NCBI RefSeq assembly: GCF_003116135.1
Contig: NZ_PDOA01000015.1
Location: 36,782 to 100,781, forward strand
Direction: 5' to 3'
Length of the DNA: 64,000 nucleotides
From: Teichococcus aestuarii
GTDB lineage: Bacteria; Pseudomonadota; Alphaproteobacteria; Acetobacterales; Acetobacteraceae
The translations under genes and the position numbers were made by a program. Each line of letters begins with the position of its first letter. The first letter of the stretch is position 1. Positions 38,187 to 48,301 of the stretch are shown here, one piece after another. Below the pieces are notes generated by a model. The model saw nothing but the letters and a program-made list of their open reading frames with translations. It had not been told where the DNA came from and searched no databases.

Positions 38187-39578
38187 TCAACGCCAGTTTC
38201 GGTCGTGCTCGGCATGGGTGCGGAGATAGGCTTCCGGCGTGAAGTACCGATCGTAGAACTCGGTGTCGAGCCGATGGGCCTGCAGGTAGGTTTTGAGGAA
38301 GACCGGCGGCACCGTCGCGGGGAAGCGGCCGAAGGTCGTGAACACATACTCGGCCATCAGCGCGGCAATCTCGATCGCCTCGGCGTCGATCGCGGCGGCG
38401 CCGGAGCGGATCGCGGCATTCTCCCGGTAGGGCCCGCCCTGCTTCGGGTCGAAGGGGCTGCCCGCGCCGAATTTGCGCGCGACCGCCGCCTCCACCGCCG
38501 CGCGCATGCTGGCGTGGTGCGGCGGCACATGCGCCTCGAACACCCCGGGCAGCCCGGTGACATGCGGCAGCGGGTTGTTCGGCAGCATGTCGAAGCGGAA
38601 GCCGAGGCCCGGCACGGCCGGATCGCCGCTCGCCCCCAGCACCGTGAAGGGATTGAGCCCGGTGTACATCCACCCGCCGAGGCCGAGCGCCTGCAGCATC
38701 AGCGCGCCCGCATAGCAGGCCGTGCCCATCTCCACCGACACGTCCGTGAGCGCGACCTGCTCGAGGAAGGTCATGGGGTAGGCGGCCTCCAGCTTCAGCC
38801 GGTGCGCGTAGCGCTCCAGCCCGGGGATCGGCCGGCCGTTCACGTCGTCGTAGATGCCGGTGCCGTTCTGCACGAGGTAGAGCAGCAGCAGGATGACGTG
38901 TTGCGCGAGGTCGGCCACCGGGAACACCACGGTCGAGCCCGGCACGTTCGCGCACCAGGTATTGTGGCCTTCCATATGCGGCATCGCCGCCGGGATGTTG
39001 AGCCGGCCATCGGCCAGCTTCACGATCCGCGCGCGGTGCGCGTCGAGCCAGGCACCCAGCTCCGTGCCCGCAGCGGCCGGCACCGGGGTCATGTCCCGCG
39101 TCGGCAGGAAATACACCCCGGTGTCATCGGTGAAGAAGAACTCCGAGGTGTTGAAGCCGGCCGAGGACGGAAAGCTGCGCCCGCCCGCGGCGGTGATGTA
39201 GTTGGGCAGGCGGGGCGCGTAGCCGGGATGGTGGGCGAACAGCTCCACCCAGCCGGTGTTCCCGGCGATGGTGGCGATGAGCAGCATCTGCTCGAGCGGA
39301 TCCAGCGCTTCCGGCGCCTGGCGCGAGGCGAAGGCGAGCGGCCCCGCAGGGATCGACGCGCCCTTGGCGAAGCGGCGGGACCGGCGGCCGTGGATCGCCT
39401 CGATCAGCGGGAAGGCGGCCGCCTTCGCCAGGCCGCGCGGGCGGTTGCCGAGTGAATCCAGCAGGGTCCTGCCGCGCGCGCCCAGGGCATCCGCCTGGGC
39501 AAGACCCAGCCCGCCGAGGACCGCGCCGGCGCCGAGCAGCGTCGCGCCGTACAGCTTGCGTCTTGTGGTGTCGAGCAT
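38187..39578 (-). CDS. Exported protein of unknown function
   Basis: 463 aa. I do not recognise the family. A single N-terminal hydrophobic segment follows basic residues (RRKLYGATLLGAGAVLGGLGLA), so it is exported or membrane-anchored. The rest is soluble, rich in aromatic and His residues, with segments such as NTWCANVPGSTVVF and DLAQHVILLLLYLVQNG, and a Gly-rich LGLGGWMYTGLNP that vaguely recalls nitroreductase-type FMN folds; this is a guess. The ATG has GGAGG 6 nt upstream. It is divergent, by 108 nt, from a GlxA-type regulator. Confidence 0.75.
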   Translation of the reverse strand: MLDTTRRKLYGATLLGAGAVLGGLGLAQADALGARGRTLLDSLGNRPRGLAKAAAFPLIEAIHGRRSRRFAKGASIPAGPLAFASRQAPEALDPLEQMLLIATIAGNTGWVELFAHHPGYAPRLPNYITAAGGRSFPSSAGFNTSEFFFTDDTGVYFLPTRDMTPVPAAAGTELGAWLDAHRARIVKLADGRLNIPAAMPHMEGHNTWCANVPGSTVVFPVADLAQHVILLLLYLVQNGTGIYDDVNGRPIPGLERYAHRLKLEAAYPMTFLEQVALTDVSVEMGTACYAGALMLQALGLGGWMYTGLNPFTVLGASGDPAVPGLGFRFDMLPNNPLPHVTGLPGVFEAHVPPHHASMRAAVEAAVARKFGAGSPFDPKQGGPYRENAAIRSGAAAIDAEAIEIAALMAEYVFTTFGRFPATVPPVFLKTYLQAHRLDTEFYDRYFTPEAYLRTHAEHDRNWR

Positions 39579-39686
39579 CGAAGCCTCCGTTCCGCATGGT
39601 TGCGGTGCCTGTCCTTCGCATGCGGCCTTCGCGAGGCGTCAGACGCGGAATCGACGGAACCGGTCCGGACATGCCAAGCTGGCCTC

Positions 39687-40712
39687 ATGATCGCGCCTCG
39701 TGCCCCGGCCCGCATCTCGGTCTGTCTCGTGGCCGTGCCCGAGATCGCCACGGGCGTGCTGAACGGCCTCTACGAGGTGTTCTCCTTCGTGGGCTCAGGC
39801 TGGGAGATGCTGACGGGCTGGCCACCAGGACCGGCCCGCTTCCTGCCGCGGATCGTCGCCGCGGACCGGGCGCCATTCCGCAACCTGGCCGGGCTGCCCA
39901 TCGCTCCGGAGCTCGGCTTCGCCGAGGTGAAGCAAACCGATATCGTGGTCGTCGGCGACCTCGCCCTGGCGCGGGACGAGGACACCCGTGGACGGTGGCC
40001 GGAGGCGGTGGCGTGGCTCCAGCGCCAGCATGCGCAGGGCGCGCTGGTCTGCTCGGTCTGCACAGGGTCGCTCATGCTGGCCGAGGCGGGGCTGGTGGAG
40101 GGCGAGGAGGCGACCTGCCACTGGGCGGCAACCGACCAGATCCGCCGCCGCTATCCCGGTGTCCGCCTGCATCCCGAGCGCGTGCTGGTGACGGCGGGGG
40201 TCGATCACCGGCTGGTCACCGCCGGTGGTTCGGCCTCCTGGACCGACCTTGCGCTCTACCTCGTGGCCCGCTTCTGCGGCGAGGAGGAGGCGCGGCGGAC
40301 CGCCAAGCTGTTCCTGTTCGGGGACCGCAGCGACGGGCAGTTGCCCTTCGCCGCCCGCGTCCGGCCACGCCAGCACGAGGATGCTGCTGTCGCGGCGGCT
40401 CAGCTCTGGATTGCCCGGAACTACGACTGCGCCCATCCGGTGGCCGGGATGACGCAGGTCTCCGGCCTGGCGCCCCGGACCTTCATCCGCCGCTTCCAGG
40501 CAGCGACGGGCTATGTTCCGCTCGACTACGTCCAGTCGCTCCGCATCGAGGAAGCCAAGCAGATGCTGGAAACCTCGGACGCGCCGATCGACGCGGTTGC
40601 CGCGGAGGTCGGCTACACCGAGCCCGCCGCCTTCCGCCGTGTCTTCAAGCGGGCGACCGGTATCGCTCCGAACCAATACCGGCAGCGCTTCCGCTGGATG
40701 TCGGCGGCCTGA
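39687..40712 (+). CDS. GlxA-type AraC transcriptional regulator
   Basis: 341 aa. The N-terminal DJ-1/PfpI-like domain (1-210) has the nucleophile-elbow-like CSVCTGSLMLAEAGL, and a paired AraC helix-turn-helix occupies the C terminus (about 245-335), including ISGLAPRTFIRRFQ-type and AVAAEVGYTEPAAFRRVFKR segments. Proteins of this type sense small molecules such as carnitine or betaine in other bacteria. The likely target is the divergent exported protein gene. ATG 39687 begins the conserved domain; the ATG at 39600 would add 29 residues inside the divergent spacer. Confidence 0.88.
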   Translation: MIAPRAPARISVCLVAVPEIATGVLNGLYEVFSFVGSGWEMLTGWPPGPARFLPRIVAADRAPFRNLAGLPIAPELGFAEVKQTDIVVVGDLALARDEDTRGRWPEAVAWLQRQHAQGALVCSVCTGSLMLAEAGLVEGEEATCHWAATDQIRRRYPGVRLHPERVLVTAGVDHRLVTAGGSASWTDLALYLVARFCGEEEARRTAKLFLFGDRSDGQLPFAARVRPRQHEDAAVAAAQLWIARNYDCAHPVAGMTQVSGLAPRTFIRRFQAATGYVPLDYVQSLRIEEAKQMLETSDAPIDAVAAEVGYTEPAAFRRVFKRATGIAPNQYRQRFRWMSAA

Positions 40713-41264
40713 CCGCCCTGGGAGGAGCTGCTGTTCCGCGGGCTTGGAGGGCGAGCGCGTGCCCCGGTGCGCCGGCTCTCCGGCGATGACCTCGCCGCCG
40801 AGGATGCGGCCTGGCAAGGCCACACCGTGAGGGGCGGCCATCCACCTCGGCCGATCGGCTGCGCCCCGCAGCAGGCGGGCGGTGTCATGCGCCTTCGGGC
40901 ACCCATGCCGGCCTGATCGGCACCAGGCCGGGCGCGGCCTGCGTTTGGGGCATCGGCCGTGGCGCGGCACTGTCCTGCTCGCCAGGCCCGGCCCACCTGC
41001 GGGCGGGAGGCTTGAGCTTCGCCTTGAAGGCAGGTCCCACGTCCCTCCTCCGCAGGAACCCAGGGGCCATGCCGATCCGCTTCCCTTTTGGGGAGCAGCA
41101 ATGAATTCCTGATTTTACAGGGTCGGGAGAATTGGGATCCAATCGTCCAGATCCCCAGCTCTGGAAGGTCCGTTCCAGACCCAGGATCACTCTGCCAACC
41201 CAGGCGGAACCTGGATCTCCAGACGGCCTCGGCTTGGCCACAGAGCGAGTTTCCGAGAAGGGAA
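40713..41264. other. 552-nt gap without a gene
   Basis: No coding frame here looks real; the frames read as random Arg/Gly/Pro-rich translations. Between 41100 and 41220 the sequence is less GC-rich, with several GGATC/GATCC steps (for example GGGATCCAATC near 41134), unlike the flanks. That patch may be a remnant of inserted DNA next to the tRNA-Lys 3' end. Confidence 0.5.
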
Positions 41265-41340
41265 TGGTGTGCCCGCAGGGACTCGAACCCTGGACCCCAA
41301 GATTAAAAGTCTCGTGCTCTACCGACTGAGCTACGGGCAC
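41265..41340 (-). tRNA. tRNA-Lys (anticodon UUU)
   Basis: 76-nt tRNA. Acceptor GTGCCCG (41340-41334) pairs with CGGGCAC (41275-41269), discriminator A, and CCA is encoded at 41267-41265. The anticodon loop CTTTTAA has TTT at 41307-41305; the T loop TTCGAGT is standard. tRNA 3' ends are frequent integration sites, and the flanking patch at 41100-41220 is atypical, but no integrase lies next to it. Confidence 0.97.
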
Positions 41341-41352
41341 ATGGGGAGACGG

Positions 41353-41385
41353 GCGGGAGAAACCCTCCCGCGCCGCCCCTGTCAA
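41353..41385 (-). promoter_or_regulatory. possible promoter/hairpin before tRNA-Lys
   Basis: On the minus strand a consensus -35 hexamer TTGACA (41385-41380) lies 40 nt before tRNA-Lys. A perfect 7-bp hairpin GCGGGAG/CTCCCGC (41353-41359, 41365-41371) follows it. The -10 position reads TTTCTC, a poor match. The hairpin could instead end the upstream isomerase gene. Confidence 0.4.
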
Positions 41386-41411
41386 GTCTCGCGATATGCC
41401 GCGAGGGCGGT

Positions 41412-41984
41412 TCAGGCCGCGTCGGCGGCGATCTGCGCCTTCATCAGGCGGTCCGGCTCGCGCACCATGCCGCTCTGGCCGGCGCCGCGCTTGATCTTGT
41501 CCACGAACTCCATGCCCGAGGTCACCTGGCCCCAGATCGTGTACTGGCCGTCCAGGCTGGAGGCCGGCGCGAACATGATGAAGAACTGGCTGTTGGCGCT
41601 GTTCGGGTTGGCGGTGCGGGCCATGCCGCAGACGCCGCGCAGGAAGCGCGCCTTGGCCGGCGGGCTGAACTCGGCGGGAAGGTCGGGCAGCTGGCTGCCG
41701 CCGGTGCCGGTGCCCGTCGGGTCGCCGCCCTGCGCCATGAAGCCTTCGATCACGCGGTGGAAAGGCGTGCCGTCATAGAAGCCCTGGCGCACCAGGGTCT
41801 TGATGCGCTCGACATGCTGGGGCGCGAGGTCGGGGCGCAGCTTGATGACGACGCGGCCATCCTTCAGATCGAAGAACAGCGTGTTCTCGCGATCGTCCTG
41901 GGCGGCGGCCTCGTTGGTGGTGGCTTCGGTCATCATGATCCCCGTGATGGCGATGGAACTGGCGAGCAGGCTGCGACGGCGCAT
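41412..41984 (-). CDS. Cyclophilin-type peptidyl-prolyl isomerase
   Basis: 190 aa. The cyclophilin core has FFDLKDGRVVIKLRPDLAP, FHRVIEGFMAQGGDPTGTGTGG and NSANSQFFIMF; the catalytic Arg of FHRVI and the Phe of QFF are kept. The N terminus RRRSLLASSIAITGIMM is signal-like, suggesting periplasmic folding assistance, although a start at MTEATT would give a cytoplasmic form. The gene follows coaD by 6 nt in the gyrA-coaD-ppi unit. Confidence 0.92.
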   Translation of the reverse strand: MRRRSLLASSIAITGIMMTEATTNEAAAQDDRENTLFFDLKDGRVVIKLRPDLAPQHVERIKTLVRQGFYDGTPFHRVIEGFMAQGGDPTGTGTGGSQLPDLPAEFSPPAKARFLRGVCGMARTANPNSANSQFFIMFAPASSLDGQYTIWGQVTSGMEFVDKIKRGAGQSGMVREPDRLMKAQIAADAA

Positions 41985-41990
41985 CCTGTG

Positions 41991-42513
41991 TCACTCCCCT
42001 TGGTGTGGCGCGCGTACCCGGGCAAGGGTGCGCTCACGCGTCAGATGCGGCACGAAGGTGGAGATATCCCCCCCCAGCCGCGCGATCTCCTTGACGAAGC
42101 GCGAGGAGATGAAATGGTTGCCCTCGCTGGCCATCAGGAACAGCAGCTCGATCTCGGGATCGAGCCGGCGGTTCATGCCGGCCATCTGGAACTCGTAGTC
42201 GAAATCGGTGACGGCGCGCAGGCCACGCACGATCACCTCGGCGCCAACGTCCCGCGCGAAGCCGACCAGCAGCCCCTCGAAGGGCACCACCTCGATGATG
42301 GTGCCGGTGCGTCGGGCGATGATCTCCGCCTCGGCGCGCACCAGCTCCACGCGCTCCTCCAGCGGGAAGAGAGGCCCCTTCCCCGCATTCATCGCCACGC
42401 CCACCACCAGCCGGTCCAGGATGCGGGCGGCGCGGTGGATGATGTCGACATGCCCGTTGGTGATCGGGTCGAAGGTGCCGGGATAGATGCCGCTGCGCGT
42501 TGGGCGCCTCGTC

Positions 42514-42521
<8 letters not shown>
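41991..42521 (-). CDS. coaD: Phosphopantetheine adenylyltransferase
   Basis: Fourth step of coenzyme A synthesis: 4'-phosphopantetheine plus ATP to dephospho-CoA. 176 aa with the nucleotidyl-transferase motif TNGH (21-24) in [12 protein letters not shown], the [16 protein letters not shown] segment and the C-terminal [10 protein letters not shown]. The GTG at 42521 overlaps the gyrA 3' end by 8 nt. A frame upstream to 42638 is antisense-like and rejected. Confidence 0.94.
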
Positions 42522-45342
<2,821 letters not shown>

Positions 45343-45442
45343 GCGGTCATCCCATGCAGCAAAGTGGGGGGTGGGCCGGCCCGGCGCGAGGCGCGCGGTG
45401 GCGGGGTCTTCCTCCACGGAAAATCCCAGCCCTTATAGCCGC

Positions 45443-45493
45443 TTTGGCGCGTTCCGCCAAACGCCGCCGGGCGGGATTTTCACCCCGCCCGGC
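45443..45493 (-). terminator. two tandem hairpins between fruA and gyrA
   Basis: GCCGGGCGGG (45466-45475) and CCCGCCCGGC (45484-45493) form a perfect 10-bp stem with an 8-nt A/T-rich loop. Just beyond, TTTGGCG (45443-45449) pairs with CGCCAAA (45455-45461). Both lie downstream of fruA (stop at 45501) and upstream of gyrA. No long T tract, but the first is very stable. Confidence 0.55.
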
Positions 45494-45500
45494 CAAGGGC

Positions 45501-47279
45501 TTAGGCTGCCGCGGCCACCGGCGAGTTGCGCTTCAGCACCGCCACCGCCAGCGCGGTGACGGCGGTGCCGGCCAGGATGGCCAGCAGGTAGCCCAGCGGG
45601 TTGCCCACCGCGCCGGGGATGCCGACGACGAAGATGCCGCCATGCGGCGCCCGCAGCGTGCAGCCGAACAGCATCGACAGCGCCCCGGCCACGGCGGAAC
45701 CCGCGATCAGCGCCGGGATGACACGCACCGGGTCCTTCGCCGCGAAGGGGATGGCGCCCTCGGAGATGAAGGCGGCGCCGAGCACGGCGGCGGCCTTGCC
45801 GGCATCCCGCTCCTCCTGGCTGAAGCGGCTGCGGGCGATGAAGGTGGCCACCGCGATGCCGAGCGGCGGCGTCATGCCGGCGGCCATCACCGCCGCCATC
45901 GGCGCGTAGGTCTCGGAGCCGAGCAGGCCGACGCCGAAGGCATAGGCCGCCTTGTTCACCGGCCCGCCCATGTCCACCGCCATCATCGCGCCGAGCACGA
46001 GGCCGAGGATGACGGCGTTGGAGGTGCCCATGCCGCGCAGGAATTCGGTGAGCCAGGCCAGCGCCGCCGCGATCGGCGTGCCGAGCACATAGATCATCAG
46101 CAGGCCGGTGATCAGCGAGGCCAGCAGCGGAATGACCAGGACGGGCTTGAGGCCCTCCAGGCTTTCCGGGAAGGGCAGCCTGTCGCGCAGGAACTTCGCC
46201 ACGTAACCGGCCAGGAAGCCGGCGACGATGCCACCCAGGAACCCCGCCCCCACCGCGCCGGCCAGCGAGCCGCCGACGAAGCCCGGCGCCAGCCCCGGCC
46301 GGTCGGCGATGGAGAAGGCAATGAAGGCGGCCAGCACCGGCACCATCAGGGCGAGCGCCGACTGCGCGCCGATCTGGAACAGCGCCGCCGGCAGCGTGCC
46401 CGGCTCCTTGAAGGCCTCGATGCCGAAGGCGAAGGAGAGCGCGATGCAGAGGCCGCCCGCCGTGACCAGCGGGATCATGTAGGAGACGCCGGTCATCAGG
46501 TGCTTGTAGGCGCCCGGCGCCTGCCCGGCCTTGGCGGGCGCGGGCGTGGCGGCGCCGCCGGCCGGGGCGCCGCCCTGCGGCTCGGCGGCCAGCGCCCGGT
46601 TGATGAGGCCGACGCCGTCCTTCAGCGCGTCGCCCGTGCCGGCGGTGATCAGGCGCTTGCCTGCGAAGCGGGCGGTGTCCACGCCCGTGTCGGCGGCGAT
46701 CACCACGGCATCGGCGGCGGCGATCTCCTCCGGCGTCAGCGCGTTCTTGGCGCCGACCGAGCCCTGCGTCTCCACCTTGATCGTGTGGCCGAGCCTGGCC
46801 GCCGCCTTCTCCAGCGCCGCCGCCGCCATGAAGGTGTGGGCGATGCCGGTGGGGCAGGCGGTGATGGCGACGAGCTTTCTCGGCCCCTCGCCCGCCGCCG
46901 GCGCGGCCTGCGGCACCGCTGCGGCGGCGGCCGGAGTGGCGGACGAAGCGGCCACGGCCGGGCGCGGTAGCAGCGCCAGCGAGGCGGCCGAGCGCAGCGC
47001 CTGCTCCGGCCGGCGGATCGCCTCGATGATGGTGGTGGCGATCAGCGGCCGGCCGGCATGGCGCGCGGCATCGGCGGTGGCGTCGCCCACCAGCAGCACG
47101 GCATCGGGCGTGAAGTCCGGGGCGGGGGCCCCGGCGGTGTCGAGGGTCAGGTCCAGGCCGGCCCGTTCCGCCGCGTCGCGCAGCGCCTCGGCGGCCATGG
47201 TGGCATGCGGGGCGTTGGCAGCGTGGCGGATGACGGCGAGCAGCCGGGTCGGCGCGGCATGGCCGGGATCAGAGGGCAT
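45501..47279 (-). CDS. fruA: PTS fructose transporter subunit IIB'BC
   Basis: 592-aa membrane transporter that brings in fructose as fructose 1-phosphate. A degenerate EIIB' domain (1-105) lacks the Cys. The active EIIB domain has the phosphoryl Cys142 in ITACPTGIAHTF, then an Ala/Pro linker and the EIIC domain (about 255-590) of eight or more helices with GGPVNKAAYAFG and APHGGIFV. ATG 47279 starts the conserved EIIB' domain. Last gene of fruB-fruK-fruA, 71 nt after fruK. Confidence 0.94.
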   Translation of the reverse strand: MPSDPGHAAPTRLLAVIRHAANAPHATMAAEALRDAAERAGLDLTLDTAGAPAPDFTPDAVLLVGDATADAARHAGRPLIATTIIEAIRRPEQALRSAASLALLPRPAVAASSATPAAAAAVPQAAPAAGEGPRKLVAITACPTGIAHTFMAAAALEKAAARLGHTIKVETQGSVGAKNALTPEEIAAADAVVIAADTGVDTARFAGKRLITAGTGDALKDGVGLINRALAAEPQGGAPAGGAATPAPAKAGQAPGAYKHLMTGVSYMIPLVTAGGLCIALSFAFGIEAFKEPGTLPAALFQIGAQSALALMVPVLAAFIAFSIADRPGLAPGFVGGSLAGAVGAGFLGGIVAGFLAGYVAKFLRDRLPFPESLEGLKPVLVIPLLASLITGLLMIYVLGTPIAAALAWLTEFLRGMGTSNAVILGLVLGAMMAVDMGGPVNKAAYAFGVGLLGSETYAPMAAVMAAGMTPPLGIAVATFIARSRFSQEERDAGKAAAVLGAAFISEGAIPFAAKDPVRVIPALIAGSAVAGALSMLFGCTLRAPHGGIFVVGIPGAVGNPLGYLLAILAGTAVTALAVAVLKRNSPVAAAA

Positions 47280-47350
47280 GGCACTCGTCCTGCTGGGAAA
47301 GGCGGAAGCGCCCGGCGATGCGCCGGGCAGGCGATGGGTGCGGCAAGGGC

Positions 47351-48301
47351 TCAGAGCCGCTCGACATGGGCGGCTTCGGCCAGGCGGGTGATCTCGGCCA
47401 GGGCCGGGCTGCCGCCCACGGGGCGGGAGACGGCGGCGGCGGCACACCCCGTGGCCAGCCGTGCCATCGCCTCCGGCGGCAGGCCGCGCGCCAGGGCGGC
47501 GGTGAGCCCGGCCACCATGGCATCCCCGGCGCCGACCGTGGTGGTCAGGCGTACCCTGGGCGGCGTCACCCAGAGCGCGGCCTCCGGCAGGGCGAAGAGC
47601 GCACCCTCGCCACCGGCCGAGACCACCACGCTGCCGATGCCCTGTTCCTGCATCTCCCGCGCGGCGGCCAGCAGCGCGGCGCGGTCCGGCAGGGCGCGGC
47701 CGAGCAGCGCGGAAAGCTCATCCCGGTTCGGCTTGATGAGGGCAGGCTTCGCGGCCAGCGCGGCCTCGAAGGCGGGGCCGCTGCTGTCCAGCACCACGCG
47801 GGCGCCGAAGCCGCGCAGCCGTTCGGCCAGCCAGGCCAGGGCACCGGGCGCCAGCCCCGGCGGCAGGCTGCCGGACAGCACGACGATGGCGGGGCCATAG
47901 GCCAGCTTCGCCGCCACCGCCTCCAGCGCGCCTTCCGGCGTGGCGGCACCGGGCGGGTTGATGTCGGTCACCGCCCCCCCGTCAGCCTCGGTCTCCACCA
48001 GCTTGACGTTGATGCGGCAGCGGCCCGGCACGGGCACGAAATCCGCGGCGACCCCTTGCCCGTCCAGGAACTCGGCGAAGGCGGGGATGTCGGCGGCGCC
48101 GAGCAGGCCGGTGGCGAGCGACGCCTCGCCCAGCACGCCCAGCATGACGGAGACGTTGACCCCCTTCCCCGCCGGCCGCAGCTCCGCCGCGCCCACACGG
48201 TTCACCTCGCCCCGCGCCAGCCGGGGCAGCGGGATGGTGAGATCGAGCGCCGGGTTCAGGGTGACGGTGGCAATGGAAGGATGGGCGATGCGGGGCGGCA
48301 T
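47351..48301 (-). CDS. fruK: 1-phosphofructokinase
   Basis: 316-aa PfkB-family kinase that makes fructose 1,6-bisphosphate from fructose 1-phosphate. N-terminal TLNPALDLT and PAGKGVNVS bind substrate; the C-terminal TVGAGDAMVAG holds the catalytic Asp. Start overlaps the fruB stop by one base (TGATG). Middle gene of the operon. Confidence 0.94.
   Translation of the reverse strand: MPPRIAHPSIATVTLNPALDLTIPLPRLARGEVNRVGAAELRPAGKGVNVSVMLGVLGEASLATGLLGAADIPAFAEFLDGQGVAADFVPVPGRCRINVKLVETEADGGAVTDINPPGAATPEGALEAVAAKLAYGPAIVVLSGSLPPGLAPGALAWLAERLRGFGARVVLDSSGPAFEAALAAKPALIKPNRDELSALLGRALPDRAALLAAAREMQEQGIGSVVVSAGGEGALFALPEAALWVTPPRVRLTTTVGAGDAMVAGLTAALARGLPPEAMARLATGCAAAAVSRPVGGSPALAEITRLAEAAHVERL

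Noticed and set aside
37774..38229. 151-codon frame in the 37404-38186 gap
   Set aside because: Composition is Gly/Pro/Arg low complexity, no ribosome site, no domain; treated as noncoding.
40882..41112. 76-codon frame before tRNA-Lys
   Set aside because: Random Gly/Arg/Leu translation without start context or similarity I recognise.
41265..41340. tRNA-Lys as attachment site of the accessory region
   Set aside because: The accessory operons start 10 kb away, and no integrase or direct repeat of the tRNA 3' end flanks it here.
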